DNA from: Rhizobiaceae bacterium
GTDB lineage: Bacteria; Pseudomonadota; Alphaproteobacteria; Rhizobiales; Rhizobiaceae
Length of the DNA stretch: 64,000 bases
Direction of reading: 5' to 3'
Assembly (NCBI GenBank): GCA_019635775.1
Contig: JAHBYU010000001.1
Location: forward strand, 970,749 to 1,034,748
Part shown: positions 46,959-64,000 of the stretch, one piece after another
Numbering within the stretch: position 1 is the stretch's first letter
Layout: each line of letters begins with the position of its first letter
Program-made: the position numbers and the translations under genes
Notes under the pieces: model-generated
What the model saw: the letters and a program-made list of their open reading frames with translations, nothing else
What the model was told of the DNA's origin: nothing
The model's database searches: none

Positions 46959-47660
46959 ATGGCAAAGATTGCAAAGCGTATAGCTAAGGCCCGTGAGGGT
47001 ATTGACCGCAACAAGGCCTATCCTCTCGGTGAGGCTCTGGCGTTGCTCAAGGAGCGCGCGACCGCCAAGTTCGACGAGACCGTCGAGGTGGCGATGAATC
47101 TCGGTGTCGATCCGCGCCATGCCGACCAGATGGTCCGTGGTGTTGTGAACCTGCCGAACGGCACCGGCCGTACCGTTCGTGTAGCCGTGTTCGCAAGGGG
47201 CGCCAAGGCCGATGAGGCAAGGGAAGCGGGAGCCGATATCGTCGGCGCCGAGGACCTGTTGGAGATCGTCCAGAAGGGTACGATCGATTTCGATCGCTGC
47301 ATCGCCACTCCGGACCTGATGCCGCTTGTCGGTCGCCTGGGCAAGGTTCTCGGACCGCGTGGCATGATGCCGAACCCGAAGGTCGGCACGGTTACGACAG
47401 ACGTTGCTGGTGCGGTGAAGGCCTCCAAGGGCGGCGCCGTCGAGTTTCGCGTCGAGAAGGCTGGCATAGTGCATGCCGGCGTCGGCAAGGCTTCTTTCGA
47501 CGTCAAGGCGCTTGAAGAGAACGTGCGTGCCTTCGCCGATGCCGTTAGCAAGGCCAAGCCTGCTGGCGCCAAGGGTAACTACATCAAGAAGGTGTCTGTC
47601 ACCTCGACAATGGGTCCGGGCCTGCGGCTCGACATTGCGAGCCTGACCGCCGAGGCTTGA
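46959..47660 (+). CDS. rplA: 50S ribosomal protein L1
   Basis: A 233-residue L1, the mobile stalk protein near the ribosomal E site. The N-terminal [19 protein letters not shown], the [19 protein letters not shown] strand and [21 protein letters not shown] are family hallmarks. It starts 4 bp after the rplK stop. In E. coli L1 represses its own operon by binding the rplK leader; a like control here is plausible. A 387-bp leader follows it ahead of rplJ. Confidence 0.97.
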   Translation: MAKIAKRIAKAREGIDRNKAYPLGEALALLKERATAKFDETVEVAMNLGVDPRHADQMVRGVVNLPNGTGRTVRVAVFARGAKADEAREAGADIVGAEDLLEIVQKGTIDFDRCIATPDLMPLVGRLGKVLGPRGMMPNPKVGTVTTDVAGAVKASKGGAVEFRVEKAGIVHAGVGKASFDVKALEENVRAFADAVSKAKPAGAKGNYIKKVSVTSTMGPGLRLDIASLTAEA

Positions 47661-48047
47661 TTGCGACATCAAGGATCTGGCCTAAAGGCTTGGTCCTTCT
47701 ACTGAATTCCAGATCCTGAAAAGGGTCTGGATGCCGGAGGCAGAAATGGCTCCGGTTATCCTGTCCGAGATTGTGGGCGGCCCGAAGCGTTTTCGCCACG
47801 GCCTTAATCGAATGGCCTGCATGAGACGGGTACAGACCCGACAGAGGGGCTCCGGCTCCGAAGAATGGTTTGAACCGTGTTTGCCTTTTGTCTGCGCATC
47901 GATCCGTCACAAGCGGGGCGATGTGGCGAAAGGGGGCAGGATCCTCTGAACCGCCGTTCGGGAGATCCAGGAATGGAAAGCCCGGCCGGCAAAAGGCAAC
48001 CGGCCGCAAGACCCGCAAATGGGGTTGCGGTCAACTGGAGATAGGCA
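47661..48047 (+). promoter_or_regulatory. rplJ (L10) leader region
   Basis: The 387-nt gap between rplA and rplJ has no gene but is rich in pairing segments: GGATCTGG/CCAGATCC (about 47672-47725), CCGGAG/CTCCGG (47733-47756), CGGGT/GACCCG (47827-47841), and GGCCGG/CCGGCC (47982-48003). This fits the conserved L10 leader, in which L10-(L12)4 binds and controls translation of rplJL, together with a likely internal promoter. I could not verify the kink-turn by eye. The L10 autoregulation model comes from E. coli and Bacillus work. Confidence 0.5.
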
Positions 48048-48566
48048 GTGGACAGAGCGGAAAAGCGCGAACTCGTCACGGACCTGAACGACGCCTTCAA
48101 GGGCGCCGGCTCGGTGGTCGTGGCCCACTATGCCGGTATCACCGTCGCACAGATGAACGATCTTCGTACGAAGATGCGGTCTGCCGGCGGCACCGTCAAA
48201 GTCGCGAAGAACCGTCTCGCCAAAATCGCTCTTCAGGGTACGGGCTCCGAAAGCATCATCGACCTGTTCAAGGGACAGACGCTGATCGCCTATTCGGAAG
48301 ATCCGGTTACGGCGCCAAAGGTCGCCTCGGAGTTCGCCAAGGGGAATGAGAAGCTCATCATTCTCGGCGGCGCTATGGGGACGACTGCTCTCAATGCCGA
48401 CGGCGTGAAGGCACTTGCCACGCTGCCGTCGCTCGACGAGTTGCGCGCCAAGCTGGTTGGCATGATTGCCACGCCGGCAACCCGGATTGCCCAGGTCGTC
48501 AATGCGCCCGCGGCTTCGGTCGCGCGTGTCATCGGCGCTTATGCCCGGAAGGACGAGGCGGCATGA
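48048..48566 (+). CDS. rplJ: 50S ribosomal protein L10
   Basis: A 172-residue L10 that anchors the L7/L12 stalk. The N-terminal rRNA-binding part ([20 protein letters not shown], then [17 protein letters not shown]) and the C-terminal helix for L12 dimers (LASL-type [13 protein letters not shown]) are visible. The start is GTG with GGAGATAGG before it; the 387-bp leader upstream likely holds the L10 regulatory RNA. rplL starts 54 bp after the stop. Confidence 0.96.
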   Translation: MDRAEKRELVTDLNDAFKGAGSVVVAHYAGITVAQMNDLRTKMRSAGGTVKVAKNRLAKIALQGTGSESIIDLFKGQTLIAYSEDPVTAPKVASEFAKGNEKLIILGGAMGTTALNADGVKALATLPSLDELRAKLVGMIATPATRIAQVVNAPAASVARVIGAYARKDEAA

Positions 48567-48620
48567 GGCCGTTCCTCGCTGCTGCAGAAACACGTTCAAA
48601 CCTAGTGAAGGAATATTACA

Positions 48621-48998
48621 ATGGCTGATCTCGCGAAGATCGTAGAAGACCTCTCCGCGCTGACCGTCCTTGAGGCGGCAGAGCTTTCGAAGCTTCTGGA
48701 AGAGAAGTGGGGCGTTTCCGCTGCTGCTCCGGTGGCGGTTGCCGCTGCTGGCGGCGCTGCCGCCGCTGCTGCTCCGGCTGAGGAGAAGACCGAGTTCGAC
48801 GTCGTCCTGACGGATGCCGGCGCTCAGAAGATCAACGTCATCAAGGAAGTGCGCGCCATCACGGGCCTGGGCCTCAAGGAAGCCAAGGATCTGGTCGAGG
48901 GTGCGCCGAAGCCGGTCAAGGAAGCCGTTTCCAAGGCTGATGCCGAGAAGTTCAAGGCTCAGCTCGAAGCGGCTGGCGCCAAGGTCGACCTGAAGTAA
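48621..48998 (+). CDS. rplL: 50S ribosomal protein L7/L12
   Basis: A 125-residue L7/L12. The N-terminal dimerisation helix ([20 protein letters not shown]), the Ala-rich hinge (residues ~35-55, many Ala/Pro), and the C-terminal factor-binding domain ([22 protein letters not shown], then [20 protein letters not shown]) are typical. L12 recruits EF-G, EF-Tu and IF2. Codon use is strongly biased, as expected for a highly expressed gene. A hairpin of attenuator type follows before rpoB. Confidence 0.97.
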   Translation: MADLAKIVEDLSALTVLEAAELSKLLEEKWGVSAAAPVAVAAAGGAAAAAAPAEEKTEFDVVLTDAGAQKINVIKEVRAITGLGLKEAKDLVEGAPKPVKEAVSKADAEKFKAQLEAAGAKVDLK

Positions 48999-49008
48999 GC
49001 GTTGCGTT

Positions 49009-49036
49009 TTGGCGGGCGGCTTTGGCCGTCCGCCAA
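49009..49036 (+). terminator. Attenuator-like hairpin between rplL and rpoB
   Basis: Arms 49009-49020 and 49025-49036 pair over 12 bp (one G-U) around a TTTG loop; a CCC, not a T run, follows. In E. coli a partial terminator in the same place lowers rpoBC relative to rplL, and this hairpin fits that role. Another weaker hairpin occurs near 49088-49119. Confidence 0.5.
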
Positions 49037-49218
49037 TCCCTGCATTTGCGGGGCGCCCGCGTTCGGGCAAGTGGGTAGGAGAACCTCTTTCCAGAAGGCC
49101 GTAAGTCGGCTTTCCGGAAACGGGTTTTTCACCGTTTTAGCGGGTCGCGGTGGCGACCCCGGGAATTTGCAGGGCGTGTGCAGGCCGAGGCCGCGCCCGA
49201 GAAGAGCAAGGAGCGACG

Positions 49219-53355
<4,137 letters not shown>

Positions 53356-53484
53356 AGGTGTTGCGCGCCGCTTTGCGGCGGCGCGCTGTCCGGCCGGCAG
53401 GCTGGAGTGAAATTTGAAGCGGTCCGAACGGATCGCAGGATTGTTCTGAAAATGGGGTTCCCCGACCCCGAGAAGGAGAACGGC

Positions 53485-57681
<4,197 letters not shown>

Positions 57682-57700
57682 GGCGTAGGCTGAAAACAAA

Positions 57701-57738
57701 AAAGAGGCCGCCGGGTTGTCCGGCGGCCTTTTTTCTTT
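57701..57738 (+). terminator. Intrinsic terminator of the rpo operon
   Basis: AGGCCGCCGG and CCGGCGGCCT form a 10-bp stem with a GTTGT loop and are followed by six T residues. An A-rich run upstream (AAAACAAAAAAG) allows it to work for the convergent minus-strand gene too. Confidence 0.9.
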
Positions 57739-57750
57739 GGCTGTCGTGCT

Positions 57751-58683
57751 TCAGTCGAAGAATCCGTCGACGACGTTGCGTCGTCCGAGCATGAATGCGT
57801 CCGCCACGTGTTGCAGGGGAGCAAGATCGACGTCGGACCTCTGCTCGCGCACGATGTCGGCGAAGCGCTCGTAGAGGGCAGGATACTCACGTTCGGCCTG
57901 TTCTTGGACTGTCCTGCCTTCGATTGTAAGTTTTGCTCCGCCGCTCGACAGGATCATCTCGCCTTCATCAGTCTCGACGATGATGTCCCAGCTCTGGGGT
58001 CCGGTCTGCAGCCAGTCGATTTCGGCCGTTGCGGTGAGACTGTCCGCTCCCGCAAAATTCATTCGTGCTGCGACGGGCGCGTCCCTGTTGGAAGGGAAGT
58101 CCAGTTCGGCCTGGGTGATGTGCAGCGGGGGAAGGATGTGGGTAACGATCGACAGGCAGTTGATGAAGGGATCGAACACGCCGAACCCGCCAGGCTGCCA
58201 TATCCATGCTTGGCCAGGGTGCCATTTCCGCACGTCCTCCTTCCAGATGAAGCGTGCCTTTCTGGCGGTTGTTCCGGAGAGGAATGAGCGCGCGGACTCG
58301 ACTGCCGGCGCATAGCGGGAGTGCCAGCTCGCGAACAGCGAAACGCCTTTTGCGTTTGCCAGCGCCTTGAGGTCCTCGACCTCGCTGACGGTCGCGCCCG
58401 GAGGCTTTTCCATGAAGACATGCTTGCCGGCTTCAATGGCGGCCCGCGCCGCCACGTAGCGCACCTGTGGCGGCTGGCATAGCGACACAGCGTCGATCTC
58501 GACGCCTGACGCCAGCATCTCCTCGATCGACTGGAAACTTGCGACGCCGTCGATCGTTGCGTTTCGGCTTGCCGCCGCCACGACGCGATAGTCCGGGTTC
58601 TTCGAGAGTGCTGGCAGGTGCTGGTCGCGGACGATCTTGCCGACTCCGACGATAGCGAGCCGAATTGGTGCGCTCCGGGACAT
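57751..58683 (-). CDS. D-galactose 1-dehydrogenase (Gfo/Idh/MocA family)
   Basis: A 310-residue NAD(P)-dependent sugar dehydrogenase. The Rossmann motif IVGVGKIVRDQHLPAL is at the N terminus and the cofactor lysine lies in FMEKPPGATVSEVE. The central region WKEDVRKWHPGQAWIW, then GGFGVFDPFINCLSIVTHILPP, matches bacterial D-galactose 1-dehydrogenase, which oxidises D-galactose or L-arabinose to the lactone in the De Ley-Doudoroff pathway. No downstream lactonase or dehydratase gene is near. Divergent from the acyltransferase gene and convergent with rpoC across its terminator. Confidence 0.83.
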   Translation of the reverse strand: MSRSAPIRLAIVGVGKIVRDQHLPALSKNPDYRVVAAASRNATIDGVASFQSIEEMLASGVEIDAVSLCQPPQVRYVAARAAIEAGKHVFMEKPPGATVSEVEDLKALANAKGVSLFASWHSRYAPAVESARSFLSGTTARKARFIWKEDVRKWHPGQAWIWQPGGFGVFDPFINCLSIVTHILPPLHITQAELDFPSNRDAPVAARMNFAGADSLTATAEIDWLQTGPQSWDIIVETDEGEMILSSGGAKLTIEGRTVQEQAEREYPALYERFADIVREQRSDVDLAPLQHVADAFMLGRRNVVDGFFD

Positions 58684-58861
58684 TCCTCACTCCTCCGTTT
58701 CCCTGGTGATTAGCAGAACGGGTAATGGGCGCAAGCGAGCGCCGGTTGAGCTTCGGGCGCAACTGGCAGTCGGGGGCGAAAAGCGATAGGCTGGCCGCGT
58801 TCCCGGACCACGTCGTGACATGCACGACGAGCGCGCAACCAGCCATCTGAAGCAGATATCG

Positions 58862-60097
58862 ATGTCTCAACGGGGATCTGGGCGGGGTGATAATCAGGGC
58901 CAGCCCTCAACCGCGCAGGTTCGCAGGTATGACCTTGATTGGCTGAGGATATTTGCGTTCGCGGTCCTGATCTTCTACCACATCGGGCTGTTCTACACGA
59001 CATGGGACTGGCAACTGACGAGCCGCTACAGTTCGCCTGCCATAGAGCCCGTATTGGGGCTCATAAATCCCTGGCGTCTGGCGCTACTGTTTTTCATCTC
59101 CGGCGTCGCCCTGCGTTTCGCCATCGATAAGAGGACGCTGCAAAAGTTCCTGCCTGAACGGTTCACCAGGCTCCTGTTGCCTCTTGCATTCGGCATGGTC
59201 GTCATTTGTGCGCCGATGGTTTACGTGGAATTACTCTATCTTGACGAGATCGAACCCGGCTTTCTGCAATTCTATCGGAACTACCTGGGATTTGGAGATC
59301 TCGCGCTCGTCATCCCTCCCTGGTATCATTTGTGGTACGTAGCCTACGTGCTCTTGTACACCGTGGTCGTGGCAGCATGCATGCCTTTGCGAAGGCTTGT
59401 GGGCACATATTGGGCAGGTCCCTTTTTCGGCTGGTTGGGCCGAGGGCGGGCGTGGCGCATCCTGATCGTCCCGGTGGTCCCGTTTGCGGTTTATGCGCTC
59501 GTCCTTGACCCGTATTTCCCCACGAACCTTTTCCTTTGGGGCGACTGGGCCAATATTGCCCATACCTTCACATTCTTTCTGTTCGGCTTCATGGCTGCGA
59601 AGGATGAGGAATTCTGGCGTGCGGTGGATCGATCGATTGCATCGGCGGTCGTCCTGTCGGCGATCCTTGGTGTCATGGTCATGGCTGCATGGCTCAACGA
59701 ATTTTCCGTGGCCAGCGACATGTGGATGTTCAGCGGCTTTGAACTTCTCCGGGTGTTCTATGCTTGGGCAGTTATCGTTACGCTAATGGGGCTGGCGAGA
59801 AAATTCGCCAACAGGACGAGTCCGAGGCTCGTCTATCTGACCGCAGCGATATTCCCTTACTATATCCTCCATCAGAGCATCATCGTGACGGTCGCTTACT
59901 GGTTCACCGTCCACGAGGTTCCGCTCTGGATGGAGGCGGGGGCGATCTTCGTGGCAACGGCGCTTGGATGTGCCTTGGGTTACGAGATTGTCCGCAGGTT
60001 CTCTTCGATCAGGATCTTGTTTGGACTACCCCCCAAACAAAACAGGGTTGCTTCCAAACCAAGCGGTGCCAGCGGCTTTGGGAGCCGGACCGTCTAG
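58862..60097 (+). CDS. Acyltransferase-3 family membrane protein (OpgC-like)
   Basis: A 411-residue polytopic protein with ten or so membrane helices, beginning RRYDLDWLRIFAFAVLIFYHIGLFYTTW; the DWLR(I) and the His in the first helix are acyltransferase-3 hallmarks. FFISGVALRF and RFTRLLLPLAFGM are further conserved blocks. Members acylate surface polysaccharides, lipids or periplasmic glucans (OpgC). The donor and acceptor are unknown. A short cytosolic N-terminal tail precedes the first helix. The ATG at 58862 is preferred, though an in-frame ATG 14 codons earlier is possible. Confidence 0.85.
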   Translation: MSQRGSGRGDNQGQPSTAQVRRYDLDWLRIFAFAVLIFYHIGLFYTTWDWQLTSRYSSPAIEPVLGLINPWRLALLFFISGVALRFAIDKRTLQKFLPERFTRLLLPLAFGMVVICAPMVYVELLYLDEIEPGFLQFYRNYLGFGDLALVIPPWYHLWYVAYVLLYTVVVAACMPLRRLVGTYWAGPFFGWLGRGRAWRILIVPVVPFAVYALVLDPYFPTNLFLWGDWANIAHTFTFFLFGFMAAKDEEFWRAVDRSIASAVVLSAILGVMVMAAWLNEFSVASDMWMFSGFELLRVFYAWAVIVTLMGLARKFANRTSPRLVYLTAAIFPYYILHQSIIVTVAYWFTVHEVPLWMEAGAIFVATALGCALGYEIVRRFSSIRILFGLPPKQNRVASKPSGASGFGSRTV

Positions 60098-60102
60098 GGC
60101 GC

Positions 60103-60384
60103 TTAGCTATTGCTCTTGACGACTACGATTGCGACTTCGCCTTCAAGTGCGCCTTGGTACGCCGATATGTGGGGTTCTTCGTCAGGTTCACCCTGCATGT
60201 CGCCGATCTGATCCAGTTCCGCCTCGGCATAACCTTCGCGCGTGAGTGCGGTGAGCGTCATGCGGACCGCGGTGTCGTCGTCAGGGGCTGTCAGCAGGAC
60301 ATGCACATGTTCCCAGGGCCCACGCTTTGCGCGCCGCACCCGGCCAATGATGATGGTGACTGGCCTCTCCTCATTGTCATTCAT
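60103..60384 (-). CDS. Small acidic protein of unknown function (93 aa)
   Basis: A 93-residue product starting MNDNEERPVTIIIGRVRRAKRG. The middle TAPDDDTAVRMTLTALTREGYAEAEL looks like an alpha/beta unit. There is no signal peptide or cysteine. AAGGAATC lies upstream of the ATG. I do not recognise a family. It converges with the acyltransferase gene (5 bp apart) and is divergent from the str operon with a 490-bp gap in between. It may be a small regulator or chaperone but nothing in the sequence decides this. Confidence 0.6.
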   Translation of the reverse strand: MNDNEERPVTIIIGRVRRAKRGPWEHVHVLLTAPDDDTAVRMTLTALTREGYAEAELDQIGDMQGEPDEEPHISAYQGALEGEVAIVVVKSNS

Positions 60385-60584
60385 GATTGTGATTCCTTGC
60401 ACGGGGAGCATGGCTGCCGTCGATTCGGATGGGATACATCTTTATCTACACTCGATCGTCGATACCGACAGGGCCAACCGGATTACTTTCTGCGTTCGTG
60501 GCCCGAGATTGCGCAATAAAATGTCGTGGCCTTGCGGTAGCCGCGCCGTCTGCCTATTTTGGCCGAGAAATCGCGGGTTCGGGG

Positions 60585-60613
60585 TTGACGCTTTCAAGCG
60601 TTGCTAGTAGAAG
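60585..60613 (+). promoter_or_regulatory. Candidate str operon promoter
   Basis: TTGACG (60585-60590) and TAGAAG (60608-60613) are 17 bp apart. The -35 box is a near-consensus match; the -10 is weaker. Transcription from here would give a leader of ~255 nt before rpsL that contains the strong hairpin at 60750-60786. Confidence 0.4.
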
Positions 60614-60749
60614 CCGCGCCATCTGAGCCGATGTGAGGTTTTGCTTTCCAGGGCGTCACGCCTAGGAGTTTACCTCAAACAGGGTTCGTCTTACGAGCGA
60701 CTGAACATCTCCAGCACGCAAGAAGCGGTCACGCTTCCTCTGCATTTTG

Positions 60750-60786
60750 TTCGGGCAAGACCGCTGAAAGCGGTGTTTTGCCCGAA
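60750..60786 (+). promoter_or_regulatory. Strong leader hairpin upstream of rpsL
   Basis: TTCGGGCAA pairs with TTGCCCGAA (60750-60758 with 60778-60786), and within it ACCGCT pairs with AGCGGT (60760-60774) around a GAA loop. The RNA would form a long two-part stem ending in TTTGCG, about 90 nt before the rpsL ATG. It is a candidate r-protein binding site or attenuator for the str operon. Confidence 0.55.
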
Positions 60787-60874
60787 TTTGCGTATGGGAA
60801 GCAAGGTCCCGTTCGGAAGCGAGGCGAGTCCGCGAGCGGGCTTAAGATACGGAATTGAGAGACAAGAGGGTTTA

Positions 60875-61246
60875 ATGCCTACCGTCAACCAGCTGATCCG
60901 CAAGCCGCGCCAGGTGCCGGCGACGCGCAACAAGGTCCCGGCCATGCAGCAGAACCCGCAGAAGCGGGGCGTTTGCACGCGCGTCTACACGACGACGCCT
61001 AAGAAGCCGAACTCCGCGCTGCGAAAGGTTGCCAAGATTCGCCTGACCAATGGCTTCGAAGTGATTGGCTACATCCCGGGTGAGGGCCACAATCTCCAGG
61101 AGCACTCCGTGGTCATGATCCGTGGCGGCCGCGTCAAGGATCTTCCGGGCGTCCGCTATCACATCATCCGAGGCGTGCTCGACACCCAGGGTGTGAAGAA
61201 CCGTAAGCAGCGCCGCTCGAAATACGGCGCAAAGCGTCCGAAGTAA
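60875..61246 (+). CDS. rpsL: 30S ribosomal protein S12
   Basis: A 123-residue S12, which shapes the decoding centre. The conserved [12 protein letters not shown] start, [33 protein letters not shown] and [13 protein letters not shown] blocks are intact; the two lysines where streptomycin-resistance mutations occur (TPKKPNS and RVKDLPG) are wild type. The protein is a highly biased, abundant one. It heads the str operon with rpsG 62 bp downstream. The long leader upstream carries a strong hairpin. Confidence 0.98.
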   Translation: MPTVNQLIRKPRQVPATRNKVPAMQQNPQKRGVCTRVYTTTPKKPNSALRKVAKIRLTNGFEVIGYIPGEGHNLQEHSVVMIRGGRVKDLPGVRYHIIRGVLDTQGVKNRKQRRSKYGAKRPK

Positions 61247-61290
61247 GGGTCCCCCAGCTTCGGCGCTTTTTGTTTGTGCGCCGGGCTTGA

Positions 61291-61779
<489 letters not shown>

Positions 61780-61808
61780 TCGCAGGCGAGAGACTGAGAG
61801 GCATCACC

Positions 61809-63899
<2,091 letters not shown>

Positions 63900-63965
63900 T
63901 TCCAAAGGCTTGACGCGGTAACTTAATTTACGCCCACGATTGGGCAGCAGGAACGGAGACCTCAA

Positions 63966-64000
63966 ATGGCAAAAGGTAAATTTGAGCGCACCAAGCCTCA
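63966..64000 (+). CDS. tuf: Elongation factor Tu, 5' part
   Basis: The first 11 codons (MAKGKFERTKP) of EF-Tu are present before the window ends. They match the alphaproteobacterial EF-Tu start, and the place after fusA in the str operon is the expected one. AACGGAGACCTCAA gives a ribosome site. Rhizobia usually carry two tuf genes; only this one is seen here. Confidence 0.93.
   Translation, partial: MAKGKFERTKP

Larger units (their letters stand above)
60385..60874. other. 490-bp region ahead of the str operon
   Basis: No gene was found. The right part holds a promoter candidate (60585-60613), a 6-bp hairpin GAAGCG/CGCTTC (60722-60737) and a large hairpin (60750-60786), all on the strand of rpsL, so this is a long structured leader for ribosomal protein genes. 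The left part probably holds the promoter of the small minus-strand gene. No tRNA was seen. Confidence 0.5.

Overview
The window reads as a chromosomal, housekeeping-dense stretch of an alphaproteobacterium of the order Rhizobiales, most like the Phyllobacteriaceae/Mesorhizobium group. The evidence is high GC, dense short-spaced operons, frequent GTG/TTG starts, a CckA cell-cycle kinase, a zinc-free DksA-type protein, the gene order trpD-trpC-moaC-moeA beside ppiD-tpiA, and RpoB/RpoC of rhizobial length and sequence. No transposase, integrase, phage gene, CRISPR array, rRNA or convincing tRNA was found. The assignment rests on recognised protein families, not on a database search.

Layout. 1-7.4 kb: the 3' end of folK, a DUF924 gene, then a leftward set (a KefB-type antiporter, an exported protein, ycjF, ycjX, sixA) and a rightward dksA. 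7.4-15.1 kb: a FliO-like proline-rich membrane protein, cckA, a 59-residue small protein, a PccB-type carboxyltransferase and a DEAD-box helicase. 15.2-24.5 kb: an MFS carrier, a YciI-like protein, an exported amidohydrolase, an SDR enzyme, a coupled cysK-alaX-sseA-GNAT operon, an OmpA-domain protein and a GT32-like sugar transferase. 24.5-29.5 kb: a membrane protein of unknown function, alanine dehydrogenase with its divergent Lrp-type regulator, 5-formyl-THF cyclo-ligase, a 42-residue membrane peptide, a Dabb-domain protein and a methyltransferase.

29.5-41 kb: moeA, moaC, trpC, trpD and ppiD on the minus strand; tpiA, secG, an L,D-transpeptidase and pyrG on the plus strand, with an EamA carrier between tpiA and secG. 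41-45.3 kb: an accessory-looking island with UDP-galactopyranose mutase divergent from a GT90 glycosyltransferase, followed by a membrane-bound class III nucleotidyl cyclase. 45.4-57.7 kb: the secE-nusG-rplKA-rplJL-rpoBC supercluster with leader and attenuator-like hairpins, closed by a strong intrinsic terminator. 57.7-60.4 kb: galactose 1-dehydrogenase, an acyltransferase-3 membrane enzyme and a small acidic protein. 60.4-64 kb: the str operon rpsL-rpsG-fusA-tuf, with tuf cut by the window end.

How the parts fit. Most genes serve core functions: transcription and translation, Sec export (secE, secG, PpiD), folate and molybdopterin synthesis, tryptophan and cysteine synthesis, cell-cycle signalling and envelope building. 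The least ordinary parts are the UGM/GT90 pair with start codons only 25 bp apart, the cyclase beside secE, the short protein next to cckA preceded by a CtrA-like box, the repeated element between ald and lrp, the cysK-alaX-sseA-GNAT coupling, and several strong RNA hairpins ahead of ribosomal-protein genes. I saw no self-evident new defence or mobile system.
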